A stretch of DNA of 9,986 nt from positions 1 through 9,986 of the forward strand of contig DISA01000039.1 in assembly GCA_002421915.1 (NCBI GenBank), in the 5' to 3' direction. The stretch comes from Gallionellaceae bacterium UBA6222. GTDB lineage: Bacteria; Pseudomonadota; Gammaproteobacteria; Burkholderiales; Gallionellaceae. Position 1 is the stretch's first letter; each line of letters opens with the position of its first letter. A model generated the notes under the pieces. That model was not told the origin of the DNA. It made no database searches and was given only the letters and a program-made list of their open reading frames with translations. Made by a program: the position numbers and the translations under genes. Shown one piece after another: positions 1 through 6,617 of this stretch.

Positions 1-716
1 TCCATCAGCGCCAGCAACGGCTTCACGTACAAACGTGTTGGCGCCATGATGCAATCCGCCAGCGTGCGCTCGCCGTCGAATTTGGCGTTCAGGTCCGGTT
101 TGCTGCGGGCGATGATCTTGCGCACCAGCGAGTAGCCGTTGGAATGAGCGCCGTTGGAAGCCAGCCCCAGCACCACGTCGCCCGCCACAATGTGTTCTCC
201 GGTGATGATCCTGGATTTTTCCACCACCCCGACGGCGAAACCGGCAAGGTCGTATTCGCCCACCGGATACATACCGGGCATCTCGGCGGTCTCGCCACCG
301 ATCAGCGCGCAGCCGGACTGTTCGCAGCCGTAGGCGATGCCCTTGATGACTTCGGTGGCGGCGGACACATCCAGCTTGCCGCAAGCGAAGTAGTCGAGAA
401 AGAACAGCGGTTCGGCACCCTGCACCAGAATATCGTTTACGCTCATGGCGACCAGGTCGATACCAACCGTGTCGTGGCGATTCAGCTCAAAAGCCAGTTT
501 TAATTTGGTGCCGACACCATCGGTGCCGGATACCAGCACCGGCTCTTTGTATTTTTTCGAGATCTCGACCAAGCCGCCGAAACCGCCGATACCGGACAGG
601 ACTTCGGGACGCATCGTGCGCTTGGCAAAAGGCTTGATGTTCTCGACCAACTGGTCGCCCGCGTCAATATCGACTCCGGCATCGCGGTAGGAAAGACTGT
701 GGTTGGACTGGCTCAA
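1..716 (-). CDS. purM: Phosphoribosylformylglycinamidine cyclo-ligase (AIR synthetase), 5' part
   Basis: Cytosolic enzyme of de novo purine synthesis that converts FGAM plus ATP to AIR, ADP and phosphate. About 238 N-terminal residues are present. The rest, roughly 110 by comparison with the usual ~345, lies beyond the left edge. Visible family signatures are YRDAGVDIDAGD near residue 10, the glycine-rich GIGGFGG at 42-48, SGTDGVGTKLKLA at 63-75, SVNDILVQGAEPLFFLDY at 92-109, and IGGETAEMPGMYP further on. The start is a TTG at 716-714. Reading back from it in frame, a TAA occurs at 773-771 with no ATG or GTG between, and the first later ATG (residue 35) would remove conserved sequence. Only a weak purine-rich stretch precedes it. 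It is transcribed divergently from the PerM-like gene. The family assignment is very secure and the TTG start is nearly forced. Confidence 0.96.
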   Translation of the reverse strand, partial: MSQSNHSLSYRDAGVDIDAGDQLVENIKPFAKRTMRPEVLSGIGGFGGLVEISKKYKEPVLVSGTDGVGTKLKLAFELNRHDTVGIDLVAMSVNDILVQGAEPLFFLDYFACGKLDVSAATEVIKGIAYGCEQSGCALIGGETAEMPGMYPVGEYDLAGFAVGVVEKSRIITGEHIVAGDVVLGLASNGAHSNGYSLVRKIIARSKPDLNAKFDGERTLADCIMAPTRLYVKPLLALM

Positions 717-717
717 G

Positions 718-746
718 TTGAGTTCTCGCTTTCTTGCAGGTAGAGT
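718..746 (+). promoter_or_regulatory. Candidate sigma-70 promoter for the perM-hda-HAD operon
   Basis: TTGAGT (718-723) and TAGAGT (741-746) are separated by exactly 17 bases, each matching four of six consensus positions. Transcription would start near 753. That leaves room for the ATG at 780 but almost none for the alternative GTG at 759. The boxes lie within what would be the purM leader, so the two start regions overlap. Confidence 0.4.
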
Positions 747-767
747 TAGGCACGTTTTGTGCCGCGA

Positions 768-773
768 ATTTTA
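768..773 (-). promoter_or_regulatory. Candidate -10 box for purM
   Basis: The minus strand reads TAAAAT at 773-768, one mismatch from TATAAT, followed by a GC-rich stretch. It would give a leader of about 45 bases before the TTG. I found no good -35 at 16-18 bases spacing, so this is a weak prediction. The TAA that closes the purM frame upstream lies inside this box. Confidence 0.3.
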
Positions 774-779
774 CCCGAA

Positions 780-1838
780 ATGACTCTCTCCCGCTCTGTT
801 GCCATGCAATGGCTGGCTGTGGCCGTTGCACTGCTGGCGATGCTCTATCTGCTGGCGCCGATACTGGCGCCGTTTGTGGCTGCCGCCATTCTCGCCTATA
901 TCTGCCAGCCGCTGGTGGCGCGTCTGTGTGCATGGAAAGTGCCGCGCACGCCGGCGGTATTGTTGCTCATGCTGGGGGCGGCATTGCTGGCGCTGGGACT
1001 CCTGCTCATCCTGTTGCCGCTGCTGCAAAAGCAGGTGCTGCTGCTGGCGCAGCGTCTGCCGCAGTGGCTGGATGCCGCGCGCCTGCATCTGTTGCCGCTG
1101 TTGCAACAGTGGTTCGGTGCAGAACTGGAATGGGACAATGCCAGCCTCAGGCAGATGCTGCTCGAACACTGGCAGGAGGCGGGTGGCATGGCGACGCAAG
1201 TCCTGCCCTGGCTCGGTCAGCGCGGCGGCACGGTGCTGGCCTGGCTCGCCAATCTGCTGCTGATTCCGGTGGTCATGTTTTATCTGTTGCGCGACTGGGA
1301 TGACCTCTTGGCGCGGCTGGATGCGCTGTTGCCACCCCATCTGCACGCGCAGACGCGGCACATCGCGGGCGAGGTGGACCGCGTGCTGGCCGAATTCCTG
1401 CGCGGCCAGCTCGTTGTGATGCTGCTGATGAGCGCGTTTTACGCGATCGGGCTGGCGCTGGTCGGGCTGGAGTTCGCCCTGCCGATCGGCATTGTCGCCG
1501 GGATGCTGGTGTTCGTGCCCTATCTTGGCGCCGTGCTCGGCCTTGCTCTGGCCACCTTGGCGGCGCTGATGCAATTCGGTCTTGGCGGCGGGTTGCTGTG
1601 GGTGTGGGCGGTGTTCGGCGCGGGACAATTGCTGGAAAGCATGGCCATCACGCCATGGCTGGTCGGCGACCGCATCGGCCTGCATCCGCTGGCGGTGATC
1701 TTCGCCCTGCTCGCCTTCGGCCAGTTGTTCGGCTTCTTTGGCCTGTTGCTTGCCCTGCCGTTGGCGGCAGTATTGCTGGTGTTGCTGCGCCATCTGCGCG
1801 AGCACTATCTGGCTAGCACGATGTACCGCAAACCATGA
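780..1838 (+). CDS. AI-2E family transporter (PerM/UPF0118-type inner membrane protein)
   Basis: Polytopic inner membrane protein of 352 residues in the AI-2E/PerM family. Some relatives are linked to autoinducer-2 export or Na+/H+ exchange, but the substrate cannot be told from sequence. Strongly hydrophobic segments lie at about 10-45, 57-83, 150-170, 210-265 and 270-335. A more polar region at about 84-148 is the usual periplasmic or soluble insert. Family hallmarks are VPYLG (246-250) and the late PWLVGDRIGLHPLAVIFALL stretch from 292, followed by a glycine-rich FGQLFGFFG. The ATG at 780 fits the family's N terminus and the upstream promoter. An in-frame GTG at 759 with a TTAGG before it would add seven residues and cannot be excluded. 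Its stop overlaps the hda start (ATGA). In E. coli perM is a single gene, whereas linkage to purM and hda is, from memory, common in beta-proteobacteria. Confidence 0.88.
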   Translation: MTLSRSVAMQWLAVAVALLAMLYLLAPILAPFVAAAILAYICQPLVARLCAWKVPRTPAVLLLMLGAALLALGLLLILLPLLQKQVLLLAQRLPQWLDAARLHLLPLLQQWFGAELEWDNASLRQMLLEHWQEAGGMATQVLPWLGQRGGTVLAWLANLLLIPVVMFYLLRDWDDLLARLDALLPPHLHAQTRHIAGEVDRVLAEFLRGQLVVMLLMSAFYAIGLALVGLEFALPIGIVAGMLVFVPYLGAVLGLALATLAALMQFGLGGGLLWVWAVFGAGQLLESMAITPWLVGDRIGLHPLAVIFALLAFGQLFGFFGLLLALPLAAVLLVLLRHLREHYLASTMYRKP

Positions 1839-2488
1839 GTCAGATGTTGCTGGACATCGCCCCCGAGTGGGTGCCCTCCCTCGATAACTTCGTCGCGGGG
1901 CGCAACATCGAGTTGCTGTCCGTTTTGCGCGAGACGACGAGCGCGCAAATCATTTATCTGTGGGGTGCGGCGGGCGGCGGCAAGACGCATCTGTTGCAGG
2001 CGATGGTGGCGCGCGCGCGGACAGAGGGGCGGGCGGCGCACTATGCCTGCGGCGTCGTGCCCGAGGCGGTCGAAGTGGTGGCGGTGGACGACGTCGAAAC
2101 ACTGGACGATAGCGCACAGATCGCCCTGTTTGAACTGTACAACCGCATGCGCGAACAGGGCGGACTGTTGCTGGCAAGCGGGGCGCAGGCACCGGCGCAC
2201 CTAGAGTTGCGCGACGACCTGCGCACCCGCCTCGGCTGGGGGCTGGTGTATCAGGTGCATGCGTTGAACGATGCGGAAAAGGCCGATGCACTGCGCCAAC
2301 ATGCCGGGGCGCGGGGCTTCGAATTGCCGCCGGAGGTCGTGACCTATCTGCTGCGTCATGGCCGGCGCGACTTGCCCAGCCTGCTGGCGCTGCTGGATGC
2401 GCTGGATGAACACTGCCTGCGCTTGAAGCGGTTGGCGTCGGTGCCGCTGCTCAAGGAAGTGATACAACAATTATCGGGGTTAAAGTGA
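1835..2488 (+). CDS. hda: DnaA regulatory inactivator Hda
   Basis: AAA+ protein of 217 residues, DnaA-like but lacking the DNA-binding domain IV. In E. coli, Hda with the DNA-loaded beta clamp stimulates ATP hydrolysis by DnaA and so limits re-initiation. Walker A is GAAGGGKT (44-51) and Walker B is VVAVDD (81-86). A sensor-1-like LLLASG lies at 111-116, a box VII/arginine-finger region DDLRTRLGWG at 127-136, and a sensor-2-like RRDLPSL at 177-183. The N terminus carries QMLLDI (3-8), matching the position of the QLxLPL clamp-binding motif but lacking its proline. The ATG overlaps the stop of the upstream gene by four bases without a clear Shine-Dalgarno, suggesting translational coupling. 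Its own stop overlaps the next start (GTGA). Slightly shorter than E. coli Hda. A generic DnaA-like ATPase is the only alternative and is unlikely. Confidence 0.92.
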   Translation: MSQMLLDIAPEWVPSLDNFVAGRNIELLSVLRETTSAQIIYLWGAAGGGKTHLLQAMVARARTEGRAAHYACGVVPEAVEVVAVDDVETLDDSAQIALFELYNRMREQGGLLLASGAQAPAHLELRDDLRTRLGWGLVYQVHALNDAEKADALRQHAGARGFELPPEVVTYLLRHGRRDLPSLLALLDALDEHCLRLKRLASVPLLKEVIQQLSGLK

Positions 2489-3147
2489 ACTTGGCGTTAT
2501 TCGATCTGGACAATACCTTATTGAGCGGCGACAGCGATTTTGAGTGGTCGCAGTTCCTGATCGAGCAGGGCGTACTTGATCGTGAGTTGTTCGAGGCGAA
2601 GAACCTGGCGTTCTACGAGCAATACAAGGCGGGGACACTGGACATTCACGCGTTCCTCGATTTCCAGTTGAAGCCGCTGGCGCATCACGCGCGCAAAGTG
2701 CTGGATGGCTGGCATATGGAATTCATGGCGCGCAAGATTCGGCCAATGATCGGTGCCAAAGCGCGCGCACTGGTGGCACAGCACAAATCGGCGGGCGACG
2801 TGTGCGCCATCATCACCGCCACCAACAGTTTCGTCACTGCGCCGATTGCGCGTGAATTTGGCATCAAACATCTGATCGCCACCGAACCGGAGGAAAAAGA
2901 CGGCGAGTTCACCGGGCGCGTGGCCGGTATCCCCAGTTTTCGTGAAGGCAAGGTGGCGCGCATGGAAAACTGGCTGGCCGAACAAGGCTGGCATTGGGAT
3001 AGTTTCGCGCAAAGCTGTTTTTACAGCGATTCGCTCAACGACCTGCCGCTGTTGTCCAGGGTGAAACGGCCGGTCGCGGTCGATCCGGACGCCACCCTGC
3101 GCGCGCATGCTGTGCGCGAGGGGTGGACTATCCTGTCCCTGCACTGA
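2485..3147 (+). CDS. HAD-superfamily IB phosphatase (SerB-like), substrate unknown
   Basis: Predicted cytosolic Mg2+-dependent phosphatase of 220 residues. Motif I is FDLDNT with nucleophile D7 and acid/base D9. Motif II is the threonine in IITATN (T111). Motif III is the lysine of EGK (K156). Motif IV is DSLNDLP with D182 and D186. All catalytic positions are intact. The long helical cap between motifs I and II (about 15-85) is the C1-type cap of subfamily IB, the group that includes phosphoserine phosphatase and HAD-type histidinol phosphatases. Members next to hda are usually annotated only as HAD hydrolases, and the sequence does not let me choose a substrate. The GTG start overlaps the hda TGA by four bases, so its translation is probably coupled to hda. 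The strong -10 for pcnB begins eight bases after its stop. Confidence 0.88.
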   Translation: MNLALFDLDNTLLSGDSDFEWSQFLIEQGVLDRELFEAKNLAFYEQYKAGTLDIHAFLDFQLKPLAHHARKVLDGWHMEFMARKIRPMIGAKARALVAQHKSAGDVCAIITATNSFVTAPIAREFGIKHLIATEPEEKDGEFTGRVAGIPSFREGKVARMENWLAEQGWHWDSFAQSCFYSDSLNDLPLLSRVKRPVAVDPDATLRAHAVREGWTILSLH

Positions 3148-3161
3148 AGGGCGGGTATAAT
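3133..3161 (+). promoter_or_regulatory. Candidate promoter for pcnB-folK-dgk
   Basis: A perfect TATAAT lies at 3156-3161, followed at once by a GC-rich CCGCGCCC discriminator. Seventeen bases upstream is a poor -35, CTGTCC (3133-3138), inside the end of the HAD gene. Predicted transcription start is near 3168, giving a leader of about 50 bases. The -10 is flanked by GGGCGGG and CCGCGCCC, an imperfect inverted repeat. Confidence 0.5.
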
Positions 3162-3217
3162 CCGCGCCCATTGCCGCGTCTTCGGAAGCGGCGGCACCGG
3201 CAATCTCTGACAGCACC

Positions 3218-4561
3218 ATGATTAAAAAATTATTCAAAAAAGTATTCGGCAAATCCCGTGCGGTGACTGCGGCGGGCAAGGCGCATGTGATTCCCTTGCG
3301 TGAGCACCGGGTCGCCCGCAACGGCATCAGCGACAGCGCACAGCGCGTGACCGACGGCTTGCAGGCCGCCGGATTCCAGGCTTACGTGGTGGGCGGTGCG
3401 GTGCGCGACCTGTTGCTGGATCGCCGCCCCAAGGATTTCGACGTGGCGACCGATGCCACGCCGGAACAGGTGAAGCGCGTGTTTCGCCGCGCGCGCATCA
3501 TCGGGCGCCGTTTCAAGCTGGTGCACGTGATGTTCGGCAACGAGACGGTCGAGGTCTCGACCTTTCGCCGCGCCATCGAAGCCGACGAGGCGGAGACCGA
3601 CGCGCATGGGCGCATCCTGCGCGACAACGAATTCGGCGATATGGAGCAGGACGCGGCGCGGCGCGATTTCACCGCCAATGCGCTGTTCTATGATCCGGCG
3701 ACGCAGGAGATATTCGATTACCACCACGGCTATGCCGACATCCGCGCCAACACCTTGCGCATGATTGGCGACCCGGAAGTGCGCTACCGCGAAGACCCGG
3801 TGCGCATGCTGCGCGCGGTGCGCCTGGCGGCCAAACTGGGGATGAAGATCGACCCCGCCACGGTCGCGCCGATCGCCAAAATGAAAGCGCTCTTGCGCAA
3901 CGTGCCTGAAGCGCGCCTGTTCGACGAAATGCTCAAACTGCTGTTGTCCGGCCATGCGCTGGCCTGCATCAAAAAACTGCGCGCCAAGGGCTTGCACCAC
4001 GGCCTGTTGCCGATGCTGGACGTGATCCTCGAACAGCCGCTGGGCGAGAAGTTCGTCATGCTCGCCCTGCAAAATACCGACCAGCGCATTGCCGGGGAGA
4101 AACCGGCTTCTCCCGCTTTCCTGTTTGCCGCGCTGCTGTGGCACGAGGTGCTGGCCACCTGGAAAACCCGGCAGGAGGCGGGCGAGCGCCCGGTTGCCGC
4201 GTTGCACGAGGCGATGGATGACGTGCTGGAACGGCAGCGCGCGCAACTCGCCATCCCGCGCCGCTATGACACGGTGATGAAAGAATTGTGGCTGTTGCAG
4301 CCGCGCTTCGAACAACGCGGCGGACAGCGTCCATTCCGCCTGCTGGCCTTGCCGCGTTTCCGCGCCGCATATGACTTCCTGCTGCTGCGCTGCGCCAGCG
4401 GCGAGGTCGATACCACACTGGGCGCATGGTGGACCGAGTTCCAGGATGCCAGTGAAGAACGCCGCGCCGAGATGTTGCAACCGGACAACGGCGCACCGAA
4501 GAAGCGTCGCCGCCGCAAAAAACCGTCCGCCGCGTTGCAGGCCGAATTGCCGATCGATTGA
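3218..4561 (+). CDS. pcnB: Poly(A) polymerase I
   Basis: Adds 3' poly(A) tails to RNA, which in bacteria promotes decay by exonucleases. 447 residues. The class II nucleotidyltransferase core is seen as VVGGAVRDLLLDRRPKDFDVAT (written in part; residues 57-78), with metal-binding D73 and D75 and a third acidic residue E112 in VEVSTFR. IIGRRFKLVHVMFG (94-107) is the stretch that separates bacterial poly(A) polymerases from CCA-adding enzymes. RRDFTANALFYD (from 148) and REDPVRMLRAVRLAAKLG (about 190-207) are neck and RNA-binding signatures. The C terminus ends in a basic run, KKRRRRKK (428-435), as expected for RNA contact. The N terminus is also lysine-rich. The ATG at 3218 has no clear Shine-Dalgarno. 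E. coli PcnB uses a non-AUG start and is kept low, so weak initiation may be a shared property; that is inference. folK follows after three bases. Confidence 0.95.
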   Translation: MIKKLFKKVFGKSRAVTAAGKAHVIPLREHRVARNGISDSAQRVTDGLQAAGFQAYVVGGAVRDLLLDRRPKDFDVATDATPEQVKRVFRRARIIGRRFKLVHVMFGNETVEVSTFRRAIEADEAETDAHGRILRDNEFGDMEQDAARRDFTANALFYDPATQEIFDYHHGYADIRANTLRMIGDPEVRYREDPVRMLRAVRLAAKLGMKIDPATVAPIAKMKALLRNVPEARLFDEMLKLLLSGHALACIKKLRAKGLHHGLLPMLDVILEQPLGEKFVMLALQNTDQRIAGEKPASPAFLFAALLWHEVLATWKTRQEAGERPVAALHEAMDDVLERQRAQLAIPRRYDTVMKELWLLQPRFEQRGGQRPFRLLALPRFRAAYDFLLLRCASGEVDTTLGAWWTEFQDASEERRAEMLQPDNGAPKKRRRRKKPSAALQAELPID

Positions 4562-4564
4562 TCG

Positions 4565-5062
4565 ATGGCGGCACATACAGCATTCATCGCCCTGGGCAGC
4601 AACCTCGATGATCCGGTGGCGCAAGTGAGCGCCGCGATGGTTGCGCTGGACTCGTTGCCGCAAACGCGCGTGCTGAAGTGCTCATCGCTGTACCGTAGCG
4701 CGCCCATCGGCTATCTGGATCAGCCCGACTTCATTAATGCCGTGGCACAGGTGGAGACCGGACTTTCCCCTCGCACCTTGCTGGATGCCTTGTTGGCGCT
4801 GGAACTGGAATGCGGGCGCACGCGCGCATTCCAGAACGCGCCGCGCACGCTGGATCTGGATGTGCTGCTGTACGACGATCTGGTGCACCACGAGCACGGC
4901 CTGACTGTGCCGCATCCGCAGATGCATCGGCGCGCGTTCGTGCTGCAACCACTGCTGGAAATCGCGCCGGATTGCATCATCCCCGGTGTGGGGGCGGTGG
5001 CGGATGCGATGACCGGATGTGCCGGACAACAACTGGAACGTTTGCAACATGCCGCTCAGTAA
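4565..5062 (+). CDS. folK: 2-amino-4-hydroxy-6-hydroxymethyldihydropteridine diphosphokinase (HPPK)
   Basis: Transfers pyrophosphate from ATP to 6-hydroxymethyl-7,8-dihydropterin, the step before dihydropteroate synthase in folate synthesis. 165 residues, typical length for a stand-alone enzyme. The N terminus has the IALGSNL signature (8-14), then SSLYRSAPIGYLDQPDFINAV (about 40-60) lining the pterin pocket. The hallmark APRTLDLDVLLYDD spans 92-105, with Mg2+ ligands D97 and D99 and R94. An alanine replaces the commoner glycine before the proline, which the family signature tolerates. VPHPQMHRRAFVLQPL (from about 114) is the conserved late block. The ATG is three bases after the pcnB stop and the gene overlaps the next by 14 bases, so co-translation with pcnB is likely. 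No separate dihydropteroate synthase is fused or adjacent. Confidence 0.96.
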   Translation: MAAHTAFIALGSNLDDPVAQVSAAMVALDSLPQTRVLKCSSLYRSAPIGYLDQPDFINAVAQVETGLSPRTLLDALLALELECGRTRAFQNAPRTLDLDVLLYDDLVHHEHGLTVPHPQMHRRAFVLQPLLEIAPDCIIPGVGAVADAMTGCAGQQLERLQHAAQ

Positions 5063-5693
5063 ATATCGCTACATCGTGGTGGAAGGCCCAATCGGTGCGG
5101 GCAAAACCAGCTTAACCAAACGGCTGGCGAAATATTGCGACGCGCAGACCTTGCTGGAAAAACCGCAGGACAATCCGTTTCTGGCGCGCTTCTACGAGGA
5201 TGCGGCGCGCTACGCGCTGCCCACGCAACTGTTCTTCCTGTTCCAGCGCCTCGACGAGGTGCGCGAGCTGACCCAGATGGATATGTTTCGCAGCCGCACC
5301 ATCGCCGATTATCTGTTCGACAAAGACGATCTGTTCGCGCGCCTGAACTTGAGCGACGACGAATACACGCTGTATCAATCGATCTATCGCAACCTCGCGC
5401 CACAGGCGCCCGCGCCCGATTTGGTCATCTATTTGCAGGCCACGGTCGATACCCTGGTTGAGCGTGTGCGTCGGCGCGGCCACCGTTATGAACGCCCCAT
5501 TCAGGACGAATATCTGGCGCGTCTGGCCGATAGCTATCGTGAATTCTTCCATCACTACAGTGTGGCGCCGGTGCTGGTGGTGAATAGCGAAAACCTGAAT
5601 TTCGCGGATAATGAGGCCGACTTCAAATTGTTGCTGGACCGCATCGGTCGCATGCGCGGGCAGCGCGAGTATTTCAACGTGGGCAGTGATTAA
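5049..5693 (+). CDS. Deoxynucleoside kinase (deoxyadenosine/deoxyguanosine kinase type)
   Basis: P-loop kinase of the dNK/dGK/dCK family, 214 residues, which phosphorylates salvaged deoxynucleosides to 5'-monophosphates. The P-loop is GPIGAGKT (13-20) after a hydrophobic strand. EKPQDNPFLARFYED (37-51) and TQLFFLFQRLDE (59-70) match the substrate-binding region. IADYLFDKDDLFA (85-97) follows. PDLVIYLQA (123-131) is the usual strand before the arginine-rich LID, ERVRRRGHRYE (138-148). Base preference (dA, dG or dC) cannot be read from sequence. I chose the ATG at 5049, one residue pattern before the SKYRYIVVEG strand. An in-frame GTG at 5019 would add ten residues inside folK and looks unnecessary. 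It overlaps the end of folK by 14 bases. No hairpin-plus-T-tract terminator follows. Confidence 0.9.
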   Translation: MPLSKYRYIVVEGPIGAGKTSLTKRLAKYCDAQTLLEKPQDNPFLARFYEDAARYALPTQLFFLFQRLDEVRELTQMDMFRSRTIADYLFDKDDLFARLNLSDDEYTLYQSIYRNLAPQAPAPDLVIYLQATVDTLVERVRRRGHRYERPIQDEYLARLADSYREFFHHYSVAPVLVVNSENLNFADNEADFKLLLDRIGRMRGQREYFNVGSD

Positions 5694-5714
5694 ACAGGTT
5701 TTTTACGATTGCTT

Positions 5715-5797
5715 CCTCTCCCTCCGGGAGAGGATTGAGGTGAGGGAACCCTCGTAAAATCCAAGCCCTCACCCCAGCCCTCTCCCGGAGGGAGAGG
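5715..5797. repeat. Large intergenic inverted repeat (REP-like palindromic pair) upstream of panB
   Basis: Two 32-base arms (5715-5746 and 5766-5797) are inverted copies matching at 29 of 32 positions, around a 19-base spacer. Each arm also carries its own palindrome: CCTCTCCC-TCC-GGGAGAGG at 5715-5733 and CCCTCTCCC-GGA-GGGAGAGGG at 5778-5798. The left arm is further bracketed by TTTTACGA (5701-5708) and TCGTAAAA (5752-5759). Motifs of the CCCTCACCCCAGCCCTCTCC kind recur between genes in many proteobacterial genomes; this is from memory, not a search. It fills nearly all of the dgk-panB gap and ends about 15 bases before the panB Shine-Dalgarno. A TAAAAT at 5755-5760 could be a panB -10 but lacks a spaced -35. 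Confidence 0.85.
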
Positions 5798-5825
5798 GGG
5801 CAGTCTGGCAATGGGAGAAAGAAAT

Positions 5826-6617
5826 ATGCGTACGACGCTGAGCAAACTCCAATCCATGCGTGACAAGGGCGAAAAGATTGCCGTGCTGACCTGCTATGAC
5901 GCCAGTTTCGCGGTGCTGCTGGAGAACAACGGCATCGAGGTGCTGCTGGTCGGCGATTCGCTGGGCATGGTGATCCAGGGGCGCGAGAGCACGTTGCCGG
6001 TTACCATCGAGCAGATGGCCTATCACACCGCCTGTGTGGCGAGCGGTGCGCAACGGGCGTTCATCATCGCCGACATGCCGTTCGGCACCTCTCAGTTCTC
6101 CGCGCGCGAGACCTTCGGGTATGCGGTGCAACTGATGCAGGCCGGTGCCGAAATGGTCAAGCTCGAAGGCGGTGCCGAGATGGCAGAGACGGTCGCCTTT
6201 CTCACCTCGCGCGGCATCCCGGTATGCGGGCATATCGGCCTCACGCCGCAATCGGTGCATCAGCTCGGCGGCTATAAAGTGCAGGGCAGGGAAGAGACGG
6301 CTGCCAAAAAATTGAAGAAGGACGCGCTTGCACTGCAGAAGGCCGGCGCATCCATGCTGGTACTGGAAGCGATCCCCGCCGTGCTGGGCGCTGAAATCAC
6401 CAAACAACTTTCCATCCCTACCATCGGTATCGGCGCCGGTGCCGATTGCTCCGGTCAGGTGCTGGTGCTGCACGACATGCTTGGCATCTATCCCGGGAAA
6501 AAAGCGCGCTTCGTCAAGGACTACATGCAAGGCGCGGGAAGCATTGCACAGGCCGTGGCGAACTACGTTGCTGAAGTGAAGGCGGGCACCTTCCCCGCGC
6601 AGGAACACTGCTTCTGA
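5826..6617 (+). CDS. panB: 3-methyl-2-oxobutanoate hydroxymethyltransferase (ketopantoate hydroxymethyltransferase)
   Basis: First committed step of pantothenate synthesis: transfers a hydroxymethyl group from 5,10-methylene-tetrahydrofolate to 2-oxoisovalerate, giving ketopantoate. Cytosolic, 263 residues, the normal length. Conserved blocks are LTCYDASFA (21-29), LLVGDSLGMV (40-49) and IIADMPFGT (80-88), which hold the Mg2+-binding aspartates. MVKLEGG (110-116) carries K112 and E114, HIGLTPQS lies at 136-143, and VLEAIPA (179-185) carries the catalytic E181. IGIGAGADCSGQVLVLHDMLG lies near the C terminus. I chose the ATG at 5826 because GGGAG at 5813-5817 makes a well-spaced Shine-Dalgarno. 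The in-frame ATG at 5811 would bury that site in the coding region. The stop and the panC start share one base (TGATG), implying translational coupling. Confidence 0.97.
   Translation: MRTTLSKLQSMRDKGEKIAVLTCYDASFAVLLENNGIEVLLVGDSLGMVIQGRESTLPVTIEQMAYHTACVASGAQRAFIIADMPFGTSQFSARETFGYAVQLMQAGAEMVKLEGGAEMAETVAFLTSRGIPVCGHIGLTPQSVHQLGGYKVQGREETAAKKLKKDALALQKAGASMLVLEAIPAVLGAEITKQLSIPTIGIGAGADCSGQVLVLHDMLGIYPGKKARFVKDYMQGAGSIAQAVANYVAEVKAGTFPAQEHCF

Noticed and set aside
771..1805. 344-residue frame antisense to the PerM-like gene
   Set aside because: The protein is dominated by Gln, Arg and His, which is the complement of leucine-rich CTG codons in a membrane protein. No domain is visible.
2518..3327. 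269-residue frame antisense to the HAD gene and the pcnB start
   Set aside because: It covers conserved catalytic motifs on the other strand and shows no family signature of its own.
3230..4663. 477-residue open frame antisense to pcnB and folK
   Set aside because: It mirrors a clearly real gene in GC-rich DNA. Its protein is rich in Q, H, R and A with no recognisable domain, and it has no ribosome site. It is a codon-bias shadow.
5694..5746. Possible intrinsic terminator after dgk
   Set aside because: A T run (5699-5704) is present but precedes the hairpin, and no T tract follows either hairpin, so it does not fit an intrinsic terminator on the plus strand.
5715..5797. CRISPR array or insertion-sequence ends
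   Set aside because: There are only two inverted arms, no regular direct repeats with spacers, no transposase and no target-site duplication that I can see.
5769..6608. 279-residue frame antisense to panB
   Set aside because: It lies inside a well-conserved gene, has shadow composition, and its end falls in the palindromic repeat.
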